From contig DLCN01000022.1 of NCBI GenBank assembly GCA_002480645.1, positions 47,251 to 111,250 of the forward strand: 64,000 nt of DNA, read 5' to 3'. Positions 16,588 to 25,845 of this stretch are shown here, in pieces; within the stretch, counting starts at the first letter, position 1, and every line of letters starts with the position of its first letter. This stretch comes from Balneolaceae bacterium UBA7797. Its GTDB lineage: Bacteria; Bacteroidota; Rhodothermia; Balneolales; Balneolaceae. Below the pieces are notes generated by a model. The model was given only the letters and a program-made list of their open reading frames with translations. It was not told the DNA's origin and did no database searches. The position numbers and the translations under genes are program-made.

Positions 16588-16610
16588 AGAGGGCGCTGCT
16601 CTCTTTTTTT
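16586..16610 (+). terminator. Terminator after radC-like gene
   Basis: AAAGAG ... CTCTTT stem around GGCGCTGCT followed by seven T residues, immediately after the stop codon at 16587. Confidence 0.65.
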
Positions 16611-16639
16611 AGCATAAATACATGAATCAACTGGTGTGT

Positions 16640-16740
16640 GGACAGTAAGGACAGTAGTTTCTGACTCCTTATAAATGCTGAGAGATACTATATACCTTCT
16701 GTAATATACAAGAAGTTGGAAGTAACCGTCCCTACTGTCC
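16640..16740. repeat. GGACAGTA repeats: tandem pair plus inverted copy
   Basis: GGACAGTAA (16640-16648) and GGACAGTAG (16649-16657) are direct neighbours, and the exact inverse CTACTGTCC occurs at 16732-16740, 20 bases before the integrase stop codon. The arrangement in the convergent radC/integrase gap resembles a protein-binding site set (recombinase or excisionase) or the arms of a small lost element. Seen directly; role unknown. Confidence 0.5.
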
Positions 16741-16759
16741 AGAGTTTAATTTTACAAAA

Positions 16760-17854
16760 TCACAAACCAATTCTATTCAGAGTCTCTGCATCATCCGAAG
16801 GACAAAGATGAGCATATATTCGGGTAGTCTCTTCTCTGCTATGTCCCAGATAAGTTCCAATATTATACAGAGGTAATCCTTTTTGAGCGCAGATAGAAGC
16901 AAAAGTATGCCTCAAAGCATGAATTGAGCCTTTATCATCAACTTTAGCAGAATCTCTTGCCTTTACAAATGGATTATAAACTGAATTTGGATGTAACTGA
17001 GATCCTTTTTTCGATATAAAAACAAACTTACTGTGCTTCCCTTTCTGCTTTAGAATGACCTCTTTTGCTTTGTCAGACAATGGTATTTTTCTGATTGAGC
17101 TTTTACTCTTTGGTTGCCAGACAACTTTTCCATTTTCAATTCTCTTATTAATAATTATCTGATTATTAGCAAAATCAACATTGTTCCATGTTAGATTAAT
17201 TACTTCCCCCAATCTCAGACCCGTTGAAGCAATAAGCTTGTATATCGGAATATAAAATCGATCACACTTATCCCATATAAGGTTCAATTCATCTTGTGTA
17301 TAATACTGATCGATTAATTTAGGCTCTGGTTTTGAAATCACGATGTCCTGGGAAAACTTCTTGTCTAAATACCCTTTTCTGATAGCAGTATTTTCAACCG
17401 CCTTTAAGAATGTCAGTGTATTATTAACAGTATGTGGGTTATCATACTTCTCGATGATCTTCTGCGCTAACAAATTAAACCGCCCTTCGGTTATGGTCCT
17501 TAGACTGTCGTAATTCTTGGCACCCAACTCATTAATTGCATTAATTATACGATCACGATAATTTTTGTAACTTGAGATTGTCTTTGGCCTTAGTTTTTTC
17601 TTTTTAAGATCGAAATGAATATCAACAGCCTCTTTTAACCCAATGTTTTTTACTGGAGTTGTAATGCCATTACTTCTCAACAATTCGTTTATCTTCTCCG
17701 CTCTTAACTGGTTTGCAGTATTATTATCGATTAAGCCTAGACTTCTTCGGACTCTTTTCCCATTTAAAGAGTATTCTATATGATATGTTTTTCCTTTAAC
17801 TCCTTTTTTGGACCGCAGTATAACATTTGGAATTTTTTTAGTAATAATTGCCAT
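16760..17854 (-). CDS. Tyrosine-type site-specific integrase
   Basis: A phage-integrase-family recombinase of 364 residues from the ATG at 17854. An open frame extends upstream to 17929, but the arm-binding N-terminus MAIITKKIPNVILRSKKG is the family-like start. A core-binding SAM-like domain spans about 70-170. The catalytic domain has R214 (TGLRLGEV), H312 and R315 (HALRHTF), H338 (LGHSR) and nucleophile Y347 (RIYAHL); the catalytic Lys is probably at 249-251. All essential residues are present, so it should be active. It is the last island gene, 165 bases from the 3' end of ssrA, its presumed target. Confidence 0.9.
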   Translation of the reverse strand: MAIITKKIPNVILRSKKGVKGKTYHIEYSLNGKRVRRSLGLIDNNTANQLRAEKINELLRSNGITTPVKNIGLKEAVDIHFDLKKKKLRPKTISSYKNYRDRIINAINELGAKNYDSLRTITEGRFNLLAQKIIEKYDNPHTVNNTLTFLKAVENTAIRKGYLDKKFSQDIVISKPEPKLIDQYYTQDELNLIWDKCDRFYIPIYKLIASTGLRLGEVINLTWNNVDFANNQIIINKRIENGKVVWQPKSKSSIRKIPLSDKAKEVILKQKGKHSKFVFISKKGSQLHPNSVYNPFVKARDSAKVDDKGSIHALRHTFASICAQKGLPLYNIGTYLGHSREETTRIYAHLCPSDDAETLNRIGL

Positions 17855-17954
17855 AAATGTGAATCTCTGAATTGATATTAATAACGCAAATTTACGCATA
17901 CAATTAATTCCAGTCAGCAATCGTGGCACGTTTTTGTCACGTTTTATATTTGAT

Positions 17955-18006
17955 AAATAAAAATAGCCCCTGCAAAATACTTGTTTACAAGAACTTACAG
18001 AGGCTA
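17955..18006 (-). terminator. ssrA terminator with nested hairpin
   Basis: On the minus strand, TAGCCTCTG/CAGGGGCTA arms (17964-17972 and 17998-18006, one mismatch) enclose a second hairpin CTTGT-AA-ACAAG and are followed by TTTTTATTTAT. It lies 13 bases past the tmRNA 3' end, on the island side of the junction. The symmetry could also serve integrase binding. Confidence 0.6.
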
Positions 18007-18018
18007 ATTATTTTTTTG

Positions 18019-18060
18019 TGGAGGTGCGGGGAGTCGAACCCCGGTCCGAAAAGGCAAACC
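18019..18060. other. Probable island attachment site (att) in ssrA 3' end
   Basis: The T-arm/acceptor end of tmRNA borders the integrase gene, the usual location of att cores for ssrA-targeting tyrosine recombinases. The exact core cannot be defined without the other att copy, which is not in this window. Confidence 0.45.
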
Positions 18061-18384
18061 TGCAAATATCTACATGTTTAGTTGCTAATTAACATTCGCA
18101 AGACGCCGAGCCTAGCAACCAAGCGACGCCTCACTATTCTGTAAAAGTTTCACGTATCAGAGACAGAAAACTCTGCTACGCTATCCTATCTGTTATGGCG
18201 TTCCTAACTGACGCTGACAGGCACGCTTTCAGCGGAACGGCTCAAGCAGTTTATGCTGCTAAGCGGTATGAATAATTGTTGTCAATTATTTTAATTTCCA
18301 TAATGGGTGTTTTACGAGAACCATTGGACATCCTCGACATGCAACCTGCGGTGTTACTCATCCCGTCGAATCCAGTACACCCCC
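18019..18384 (-). ncRNA. ssrA: tmRNA (transfer-messenger RNA)
   Basis: Reading the minus strand, the gene starts GGGGGTGTACTGGATTCGACGGG and ends with the T-arm GGTTCGACTCC and CCGCACCTCCA. The acceptor stem pairs GGGGGUG with CACCUCC, leaving discriminator A; CCA appears not to be encoded. The conserved early block ATGAGTAACACCGCAGGTT is present. The tag frame ends NNYSYRLAA followed by TAA (complement at 18251-18253); the resume codon is uncertain. About 366 nt fits a one-piece tmRNA. It rescues stalled ribosomes and tags peptides for proteolysis. The 3' end is the likely attachment site of the island. Confidence 0.93.
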
Positions 18385-18573
18385 AGTAATTCAAAGAGCA
18401 GTCTTAAATATAAGTAATATTCTTCACTTTCTTTAACATCGCATAAACGAATCCGTTCCAAAAAAGATTACTCCATCTTTATACATTATCATACCATTAA
18501 CAATAATAAACAGACAAACTTTTTACTCTGGCTTCCGTGTAAGTTGGCCAAATAATTAGTTTTCATTTACTAC

Positions 18574-20844
18574 ATGTCTTTAAATAAATTTCAAACCTTA
18601 GCCTTATTGCTGTTTCTTACATTTCCGGCAATGGCCCGGCAATCTGTTTCTGTTAGTGGTTATGTGAAAGATGCTTCAACCGGCGAAACTCTTATCTCAG
18701 CCAATGTGGCACTCCTTGAAAACAACCGGGGCTCTACCACAAATACACTGGGATATTATACCATTACCAATTTACAACCCGGAACTTATATTCTCGCCTG
18801 CTCCTACATCGGGTACGATCTGTATAAACAGGAAATCACTTTGAAAGAAGGTGATAACTTAAGAATTGAGATCTCATTAGAACCTCAGGTAATTATGAGT
18901 GAGGAGATCATCGTTCGGAGCGATCGTGAACAGGAAGAGTTAAAGAATATAGGTTCCGCCCAGGTTACAACGGAAACCATCAAAGCACTGCCGGCAATAT
19001 TTGAAGCGGATGTATTTCGTTCTATTCAATTTCTACCCGGTGTAAAATCAGCTTCTGATTTTTCCAGTGGGCTGTATATTCGCGGAGGCGGTCCCGATCA
19101 AACCCTGATCCTGCTCGATCAAACCACGGTTTATAATCCCAGTCACTTTTTTGGGTTCTTTTCCACATTCAATCCAGATGCCATTAAAGATGTGCGTCTT
19201 TATAAAGGAGGTTATCCGGCGGAATTTGGTGGTCGCTTAGGTTCCGTTTTATCCATATATAATAAAGATGGTAACAGAAAAAGAGTATCGGGTACGGCCA
19301 CTCTTGGCATGCTCGCTTCGAGAGCGGCTATCGAAGGTCCATGGAAAAAAGGATCCTATATGCTTGCAATCCGCAGATCTACTCTGGAACCATTGCTCGC
19401 AGCACTGAGGGCTCAAAGTGACAACATCCCATCCAAGTTCTACTTTTACGACATAAACGGGAAACTGAATTTTGATGCTTCCATGGATGATAAATTCTCG
19501 CTCGCCTTCTATTCAGGAACCGATAAAGTGGCCTTCCCTTTTGCCGATGATGCTCAGTTTGTACTTAATTATGGTAATCAAACCTTGAGCGGGAACTGGA
19601 CACATATCTTCAATGAAAAACTCTTTTCAAATTTTGTATTAACCGGTTCTCGCTATTTCAATTTTCCCGAATTTGAAGCTGCGGGTACCCCCTTTCGTCG
19701 TGATAATAATATTTACGATTTTTCCCTGAAATCTGATCTGGAATATTTACCTAATGATAAACATCAGATCAAAACCGGATTATGGGCCGGAGTGTTTACC
19801 TTCCGCATTCAGGACAGATTTGATGGCGATCTTGGATTCACCAGCAGAATTCATGCTCAGTATGGCTCTTATTATGTACAGGATACATGGAGACCGGATG
19901 ATCGGTGGAAAATTATCGGAGGACTTCGGGCAAGCTATTTTTCTGACGGGGATTATCTCCGGTTAGAACCCCGTTTATCTGCTGAGTTTAAGCTAACCGA
20001 CCGCATTCGGTTACAGGGAGCCTATGGACGATATAATCAATTCTTTACGCTGGTTAGCAACGAAGCTTTCTCCGGATTTGACCTCTGGCTTACGGCAGAG
20101 GACGGCGTTAATCCATCCTTTGGCGATCAGTTTGTGTTAGGAGCAAAAACGATCCCTTTTAAAAATTACGGTCTGGATATTGAAGTGTATTACCGCACTA
20201 TGAATGACCTTTTTGAGCTGGATCCTTTTTTACCGGATGTAGCCGGATTGTTATATGAAGAGTTGTTCCGCGTGGGAGAAGGCTATGCTTACGGGGCAGA
20301 ATTCATGTTCGAAAAACAGGTGGGAAAACTCACCGGTTTCATTGGATATACACTGGGGTACACCTGGCGAAAATTCCCCGGGTATAACATCGCATTAGGA
20401 GATGAATCTAACACTGCACGATTCTACCCGCCGAAATATGATCGCCGAAATGATGTAAATCTCATCCTTAATTACCAGCTCAGCAAACGCTGGAAAATGA
20501 CCGGCGCCTGGGTATATGCCACCGGCCAATCCTATACCCGGGTATTGGGCCGGTATGCTACCTACGACAGTCCGTTTTTAGGAGTGGACTATAACAACGC
20601 CTTTGTAGTTGGAAAGGTAAATGCTTCCCGACTTCCTAGTTATCATCGCCTGGATCTTTCCTTTGCCCGTACCGGTACATTTTTTGGCATGGGTGAAGCA
20701 GAATGGCAATTCCAGGTCATCAATGTGTATAATCGCCGAAATGTATGGTTCCAGAGTTTCGACTTTGATGAGAACCCTGTTAAACAAACAGATGTGACCT
20801 TATTACCGGTCATTCCAGCCATTTCCTATACTGTAAAATTCTGA
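18574..20844 (+). CDS. TonB-dependent outer-membrane receptor
   Basis: A 756-residue outer-membrane receptor. It has a signal peptide ending ARQS near residue 23, a carboxypeptidase-regulatory-like beta-sandwich (about 25-110), and a plug domain (about 125-225, with YIRGGGPDQTLILLDQ and AEFGGRLGSVL). The rest is a 22-strand-type barrel ending ISYTVKF with a terminal Phe. It binds and imports an unknown substrate with TonB energy. Five bases after its stop begins a DUF4249 lipoprotein gene, and the pair probably works together at the cell surface. Lack of a SusD partner argues against a classic glycan-uptake SusCD system. Confidence 0.9.
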   Translation: MSLNKFQTLALLLFLTFPAMARQSVSVSGYVKDASTGETLISANVALLENNRGSTTNTLGYYTITNLQPGTYILACSYIGYDLYKQEITLKEGDNLRIEISLEPQVIMSEEIIVRSDREQEELKNIGSAQVTTETIKALPAIFEADVFRSIQFLPGVKSASDFSSGLYIRGGGPDQTLILLDQTTVYNPSHFFGFFSTFNPDAIKDVRLYKGGYPAEFGGRLGSVLSIYNKDGNRKRVSGTATLGMLASRAAIEGPWKKGSYMLAIRRSTLEPLLAALRAQSDNIPSKFYFYDINGKLNFDASMDDKFSLAFYSGTDKVAFPFADDAQFVLNYGNQTLSGNWTHIFNEKLFSNFVLTGSRYFNFPEFEAAGTPFRRDNNIYDFSLKSDLEYLPNDKHQIKTGLWAGVFTFRIQDRFDGDLGFTSRIHAQYGSYYVQDTWRPDDRWKIIGGLRASYFSDGDYLRLEPRLSAEFKLTDRIRLQGAYGRYNQFFTLVSNEAFSGFDLWLTAEDGVNPSFGDQFVLGAKTIPFKNYGLDIEVYYRTMNDLFELDPFLPDVAGLLYEELFRVGEGYAYGAEFMFEKQVGKLTGFIGYTLGYTWRKFPGYNIALGDESNTARFYPPKYDRRNDVNLILNYQLSKRWKMTGAWVYATGQSYTRVLGRYATYDSPFLGVDYNNAFVVGKVNASRLPSYHRLDLSFARTGTFFGMGEAEWQFQVINVYNRRNVWFQSFDFDENPVKQTDVTLLPVIPAISYTVKF

Positions 20845-20849
20845 TCATC

Positions 20850-21746
20850 ATGAGAAATTTCATCTTGTTTACAACACTTTCAGCGATCATGTTCACTTCC
20901 TGTGATAACTACCAGCAGGATACCTACGAGGAACAATATGTGGTGGAATCGTATTTATTTGCGAATGCGCCTTTACCTCAGGTTCGATTATCTAAGACCA
21001 TCCCCGCCTTCGAATATTATAGTTTTGAAGATGCCGCAGTAAGCGGAGCTGAAGTCGAAGTCCGCCTGCTCTCAGTGGATGGCAATTCCATAGAGAATAC
21101 TTTTGCCTTCGATCAAAACAGACCGGGAATTTATACTACGAACTCCACCCATCACGTACTTCCATTACGAACCTATGAATTAGCCATTAACATACCTGAA
21201 ACTATGCATCAGATCACAGCTTCCACTGTGGTTCCTGATACCTTTGCTATTCAGAGTGGATTTCAGGATACCGTTTTGTATCAGGCAACCGAGCAATTTG
21301 AATTTACCCTTAGTAAAAGCACCTATCCCGGAAGGCAAAGTATATACATTTTCAGCACGTTGGTTGAAGATCCAAAGGTACAGAATCTGACCCCGTTTTA
21401 TGCGGATGTGTATGAAGATGAAACCGACCTAATTCAATTCTCGAATAACAGTTCCGGGATCCTGAATTACGCAAATTTTGATGAAAATCCCGACGGAACG
21501 GTAACCTTGAAGTATCCATGGATCGGCATTACATTTTACGGTGAAACCAAGATGATCGCATCTACCATTGATGATAATCTTTACGATTATATACGAACCG
21601 AAGAAGTTCAACTGGGAGGCTCTACCCTGTCACCCGGGGAGATCCAAAATGTACTTACACACGTAAAAGGCGGTATAGGATTGTTTGCCTCCATTGCTTC
21701 CGATACTGTTGAAACGTACATTCGACGAGCTAATATTGGATTTTAA
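20850..21746 (+). CDS. DUF4249-family lipoprotein, receptor partner
   Basis: A 298-residue lipoprotein with lipobox FTSC (Cys18). The opening YVVESYLFANAPLPQVRLSKTIPAFEYYSFEDAAVSGAEVEV pattern is characteristic of DUF4249 proteins of Bacteroidota-like bacteria, which are encoded immediately after TonB receptors. It is probably surface-anchored and beta-rich. Function is unknown; cooperation with the upstream receptor is inferred from the five-base spacing. Confidence 0.8.
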   Translation: MRNFILFTTLSAIMFTSCDNYQQDTYEEQYVVESYLFANAPLPQVRLSKTIPAFEYYSFEDAAVSGAEVEVRLLSVDGNSIENTFAFDQNRPGIYTTNSTHHVLPLRTYELAINIPETMHQITASTVVPDTFAIQSGFQDTVLYQATEQFEFTLSKSTYPGRQSIYIFSTLVEDPKVQNLTPFYADVYEDETDLIQFSNNSSGILNYANFDENPDGTVTLKYPWIGITFYGETKMIASTIDDNLYDYIRTEEVQLGGSTLSPGEIQNVLTHVKGGIGLFASIASDTVETYIRRANIGF

Positions 21747-21777
21747 AATCTTTTGTAAGAATCGACCGACCTAATTT

Positions 21778-22461
21778 ATGACCCAATTCAGACGAATCAT
21801 ACTTGTTGTACTTCTGATCATCACAGGCATTTCATTTTCGTCTGTAATTCATGCTCAATACAATGATTCATTTGAGATCGCACGCGTAAAATACAGAGGC
21901 GGCGGTGATTGGTATAATGATCCGTCATCACTCACAAATCTGATCGCATTCACCAAAGATCGTGTTCCCATCTCCATCAGCAATTCGTATAAAGATGTGG
22001 CCCTGGGAAGTACCGATATCTTCTCCTACCCTTTTTTGTATTTGACCGGGCACGGAACTATTACTGCAAATAATGTTGAGATCCGCAATTTGCGCACATA
22101 TCTCGATCATGGCGGGTTTCTGTATGTGGATGATGATTATGGGCTGGATGAATCCATCCGTGAGCTTATGAAGGAAGTTTATCCCGATGAGGAAATGATC
22201 GAGCTTCCCTTCAATCACCCGATCTATGATCAGCTTTTCAGATTCAATAACGGGCTGCCTAAAATTCATGAACACGATAACAAACCACCACAGGGTTTCG
22301 GGATCTTCAGAAATGGAAGGCTCGTCTTTTTCTACACGTATGAAACCAATCTGGCTGATGGTTGGGCTGATGCAGAAGTGCATAATGACCCGCAGGACGT
22401 TCGCGAAAAAGCATTGCAAATGGGTGCAAATATTTTGATCTACGCTTTGACCCGCAGCTGA
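21778..22461 (+). CDS. DUF4159-domain exported protein
   Basis: A 227-residue protein with signal peptide (cleavage near HAQ at residue 30), then the DUF4159 domain: ARVKYRGGGDWY, SYPFLYLTGHG, LRTYLDHGGFLYVDDDYGLDES, HPIYDQLFRFNNGLPKIHEHD. The fold resembles a class I glutamine-amidotransferase-like sandwich, but no catalytic Cys is visible in the usual place. In these bacteria DUF4159 proteins often neighbour MoxR/BatA-type genes, which are absent here. Role unknown. Confidence 0.75.
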   Translation: MTQFRRIILVVLLIITGISFSSVIHAQYNDSFEIARVKYRGGGDWYNDPSSLTNLIAFTKDRVPISISNSYKDVALGSTDIFSYPFLYLTGHGTITANNVEIRNLRTYLDHGGFLYVDDDYGLDESIRELMKEVYPDEEMIELPFNHPIYDQLFRFNNGLPKIHEHDNKPPQGFGIFRNGRLVFFYTYETNLADGWADAEVHNDPQDVREKALQMGANILIYALTRS

Positions 22462-22506
22462 TTTTTCAGATATTCTGCCGACTACTAATCATTTATTTGT
22501 TTTGTT

Positions 22507-22911
22507 ATGAACTTAGTGCCCTATCTCTTCTTTCCCGGTCATTGTGAAGAAGCCCTTGAATTCTATAAGAAAGTGTTCAAAGGTGAGATCACATATCTCC
22601 AGCGTTTTGGTGATGCAAGTATGCCTGTTGATGAAGATTATCGGGATAAGATCATGCATGCCACACTCGATTGTGGCGATTTTACCATTCAGTTTTCAGA
22701 CGGGCCTCCACATAAAGAGATCACAAATGGTGATAATATTCACCTTACCGTAAATTTTGACGACGAAACCAAAATGCGGTTAGTGTGGGGAAAACTCAGC
22801 AATGACGGACAAGTACATATGGACCTGCAGGATACTTTTTGGGGAGCCTTGTATGGTCAACTTGAAGATAAATTCGGAGTTCGCTGGATGTTCAACTACG
22901 AGAAAAAGTGA
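22507..22911 (+). CDS. VOC/PhnB-like glyoxalase-fold protein
   Basis: A 134-residue single-domain VOC protein of the PhnB / 3-demethylubiquinone methyltransferase-like group. It opens PYLFFPGHCEEALEFYKKVF, with ADxxFGxxxxxLxDxFG-like elements (TFWGALYGQLEDKFGVRWMFNYE) at the end. The family binds divalent metals or small ligands, and specific function cannot be read. It ends 16 bases before the convergent dnaG stop. Confidence 0.8.
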   Translation: MNLVPYLFFPGHCEEALEFYKKVFKGEITYLQRFGDASMPVDEDYRDKIMHATLDCGDFTIQFSDGPPHKEITNGDNIHLTVNFDDETKMRLVWGKLSNDGQVHMDLQDTFWGALYGQLEDKFGVRWMFNYEKK

Positions 22912-22927
22912 TCCGGAGGTTAACGGG

Positions 22928-24988
22928 TTATTCTTCGCCCTTCATTTTATAGGTAAACACTTTTTCATTGATAATATCCTCTCCGGTTCCTTCCGGATCG
23001 GGATATAATTCATCCGAATCGGTCTTTTCACGTCGGGTGATCTTTGACTGTATGTCTGCCTGAACCTGAATGATCTTCTTCTTTTCTTCGGGAGTCGCAG
23101 TCTTAAATTTTTCAGCCATCTCCTCGCGTTTTCTTTTAAAAAAACTAAGTTCTAGCGTTTTGATCGTGCTCTTAGCTGTTAGATACGGATTCTTATCCTT
23201 CTCGTATTTCAGCCCTACCTTTTCATGATGTCGTTCACTGGCAGTGTGTTGCTCTAACAATACATCACCGGTCAATCTGGGAAACGGATCCTCTTTTCCG
23301 GTATAATGATTGATCGATATTTCTCCATCATTCTTGAACTGTTCAACAATATCTTTGTAGAACATGGTGAGTTCTTCATCTTCAAATAACTTTTCGTTGG
23401 TGAGCGAACAAATATACTCAACCATCGATTTGCCATAAGTGATCATCAACCGGATCAATTCCTTTTCATAATGGGGCTTCTTCCGGGACGGCTTGGCTTT
23501 CTCAGGCTCAAAAGACGAAGGCATACCACTATCATCCATTTCAAGAGGCATAAATTCGTCTTCCGGTAACGGAATATCATCTCCGAACGGCATGCCTGAG
23601 GGTTGACTCTGCTCATTTTGCCGTTGCTCCCGGAATTGACCCCTCCGTTTGGCTCTTTCTTCTTCTCTTTTTTTCTCCTGAAGCACGCGTTCCATCTCGT
23701 CAAATAATTCACGATCGGTACCGCGCCGGAATTTTTGCGTTCGCTGATGAAGATGTTGCACATACACCTGCCGTTGAATCGGTTCACGGATCTCTGCGAT
23801 CGATCTCAGTATCTCATTGATCACTTTACCCTGATTTACCGGGCTCTCAAGTCGTCCTTCCTCTTCCGCTTTCAGCATCAGAAAATCCACGAAATCGCTG
23901 GCATCTTCTTTCTTCAGCTCATCAAAGGACTCCTTACCAAATTGCTTCACAAAGGAATCCGGATCTTCGCCATCGGGTAATTCCAATAATTGAACCTCCA
24001 TTCCTTCACGCAATCCAATATCGATACCTCGCTTCATCGCATTCTGTCCGGCATTATCCGAATCATAGATCATCACAATTCGCTCACCATACCGGTGTAA
24101 GATCTTCATCTGCCCAGGAGTCAATGCCGTCCCCGAACTAGCCACCACATTCGAAATGCCATGTTGATTCAGCGTGATCACATCCGTATAACCTTCCACC
24201 AATATGACTTCCTGCTGCTTACGGATCTCATTTTTTGCGAAATTAACTCCATACACCACTTCACTTTTATTATACACTTTGGTCTGTGCAGAATTGATGT
24301 ACTTTGCTGTTTTTTCATTACCCAGCACCCTACCGGCAAAAGCGATCACTTTTCCTGTGGGATTAAAGATGGGAAACATCAGCCTCCCCCGAAAAGTATC
24401 ATAAAAGCCTTCTCCCCGATTACTTGGCTTGATCAGATCAGCTTCTACCATATACTCTTCATCAACACCGGCATTCAGTGCAGCTTTCCACAATTCACTT
24501 CCACCGGCTGGAGCATATCCTAACCCAAATTTCTTAATGATCTCCCGGTTATACCCACGTTTTTGCAGGTAGGAGATTGCTTTCTCAGCTTCCGGATTCT
24601 CAATCAGATTTCGATAGAAAAATAAACCGGCAAACTTTAAGGCATGGTAAATTCCCTCTTTCTGCTGGTGATGTTCCTTTTGTTCCGGCGTGGATTCTTC
24701 TTCGGGTATAAATACGCCGTAACGGTCAGCCAGTTGCCTGACGGCCTCGGTAAAACCAATTCCGTCCTGATCCATCACAAATTTAAACACATCACCCGAT
24801 TCGCCACACCCAAAACATTTATATATTCCAAGCCTTGGTGTGACATGAAAAGAGGGTGTTTTTTCATTATGATATGGGCATAGTCCTATAAAGCCGCTTC
24901 CTGAGCGCTTTAATTTCACATAATCGGAAACAACCTCTACAATATCGGCTGCATCACGGACTTCTTCTTTTTTTGCCTCGCTGATCAT
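22928..24988 (-). CDS. dnaG: DNA primase DnaG
   Basis: A 686-residue bacterial primase. The zinc-binding domain has C37-x2-H40 and C58-x2-C61. The catalytic core contains LGYAP, GRVMFPI-like and FAGR segments, and the Toprim domain has EGYTDVI (about 263-269) and the DSDNAGQNA acidic motif. The C-terminal third (about 430-686) is highly charged and should carry the DnaB-interaction domain. It synthesises RNA primers for replication. Start ATG 24988 precedes the CHC2 zinc finger at normal distance. Confidence 0.95.
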   Translation of the reverse strand: MISEAKKEEVRDAADIVEVVSDYVKLKRSGSGFIGLCPYHNEKTPSFHVTPRLGIYKCFGCGESGDVFKFVMDQDGIGFTEAVRQLADRYGVFIPEEESTPEQKEHHQQKEGIYHALKFAGLFFYRNLIENPEAEKAISYLQKRGYNREIIKKFGLGYAPAGGSELWKAALNAGVDEEYMVEADLIKPSNRGEGFYDTFRGRLMFPIFNPTGKVIAFAGRVLGNEKTAKYINSAQTKVYNKSEVVYGVNFAKNEIRKQQEVILVEGYTDVITLNQHGISNVVASSGTALTPGQMKILHRYGERIVMIYDSDNAGQNAMKRGIDIGLREGMEVQLLELPDGEDPDSFVKQFGKESFDELKKEDASDFVDFLMLKAEEEGRLESPVNQGKVINEILRSIAEIREPIQRQVYVQHLHQRTQKFRRGTDRELFDEMERVLQEKKREEERAKRRGQFREQRQNEQSQPSGMPFGDDIPLPEDEFMPLEMDDSGMPSSFEPEKAKPSRKKPHYEKELIRLMITYGKSMVEYICSLTNEKLFEDEELTMFYKDIVEQFKNDGEISINHYTGKEDPFPRLTGDVLLEQHTASERHHEKVGLKYEKDKNPYLTAKSTIKTLELSFFKRKREEMAEKFKTATPEEKKKIIQVQADIQSKITRREKTDSDELYPDPEGTGEDIINEKVFTYKMKGEE

Positions 24989-25068
24989 ACTTTAAGATAG
25001 AGGATATACAGAACCACTAAAATAATTTTTTCCATCTTTTTCCCGATTTTATCTTCAAATTTCTACTT

Positions 25069-25845
25069 GTGAGACCCAACGGATTTCTATTTTTATTACT
25101 CATGTTAACTCTGTGCAGCACACCATTGTTTGCTCAAAAGGAGTTTCAGTTTCATGTGGGGCCCTCCTTTTTTTATGCTAAAGATGAGATCGTTGCTCAA
25201 TCTGTGTTTACAGGTTCAGCGCTTAGTATTTCTACCTCTTTCGGTATTGTAAAACCTCATCATATTACCCGGTTCCAAACCGGATTCACCGCCGGGGATC
25301 TATATTCGAAGTCGGGTGATCAATGGATCGTTCGAGCACCATCAGCACAATTTTCACATCTAAGATCACTTACATCCGGCCGAGTAAATCATTACATAGG
25401 TTTGGGTATAGATCTTCAAAGTCTGTTCATTGACTCCCAGTTCCGTACCCTACCTACCTTCTATGATGGCAGAAAAAGTGGCTTCCTCGATATTAATTTT
25501 TCCTTACTGTATGATCTCAGATACAAGATCTCTTCTTCAATAGATTTTTTTGGAGCCGTTGAACTTCCGGTGATCTCTTACTTGTTCAGGCCCGGGTATG
25601 CTGTTTTCGACCCGGATGAATTGATCGGCAAAGATGATTCATTTGCCAATGTGATAAGATCCGGTTCATGGACCAACGGAATTGAGTCCCCTTCATTCAC
25701 CACTAATATCGGAGTACAGGAACACATCCGTAATGGTTTAAGTGTGGTGATCAACTACCAATATCAGTACAATCTGAATGGCAACTTTAAACGATACTTA
25801 GGCTTGCGACAAAGTATCTCTGTTGGGGTGAAGCGATCATGGTGA
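25069..25845 (+). CDS. Exported beta-rich (outer-membrane-like) protein
   Basis: A 258-residue protein with a GTG start at 25069 that gives a good signal peptide (hydrophobic 5-20, cleavage after FAQ). The mature part alternates polar and hydrophobic residues, with many aromatics and a basic end SVGVKRSW, typical of a small outer-membrane beta barrel of the OmpW/porin-like kind. It overlaps the S41 peptidase gene by 7 bases, so the two form an operon. Family not recognised. Confidence 0.65.
   Translation: MRPNGFLFLLLMLTLCSTPLFAQKEFQFHVGPSFFYAKDEIVAQSVFTGSALSISTSFGIVKPHHITRFQTGFTAGDLYSKSGDQWIVRAPSAQFSHLRSLTSGRVNHYIGLGIDLQSLFIDSQFRTLPTFYDGRKSGFLDINFSLLYDLRYKISSSIDFFGAVELPVISYLFRPGYAVFDPDELIGKDDSFANVIRSGSWTNGIESPSFTTNIGVQEHIRNGLSVVINYQYQYNLNGNFKRYLGLRQSISVGVKRSW

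Larger units (their letters stand above)
1..18018. mobile_element. Integrase-bearing genomic island inserted at ssrA (left end not in window)
   Basis: The stretch between the left edge and the 3' end of tmRNA carries a tyrosine integrase facing away from ssrA, a phage-style recombination module, a RadC-type JAB protein, a PD-(D/E)XK-like nuclease, a restriction/TAC operon and small orphan genes. The genes right of ssrA are ordinary chromosomal functions. tmRNA genes are well-known integration targets of tyrosine recombinases. I found no second copy of the tmRNA 3' end (a GGGGAGTCGAACC-like string) in the first 18 kb, so the distal att site is probably left of the window. The extent is inferred from gene content and the integrase/ssrA junction. 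Confidence 0.8.

Noticed and set aside
16760..18018. CRISPR or tandem-repeat array
   Set aside because: Only isolated inverted repeats are present; no regularly spaced repeats anywhere in the window.
24161..24523. 120-codon frame opposite dnaG
   Set aside because: Antisense to the primase Toprim region; composition typical of shadow frames.
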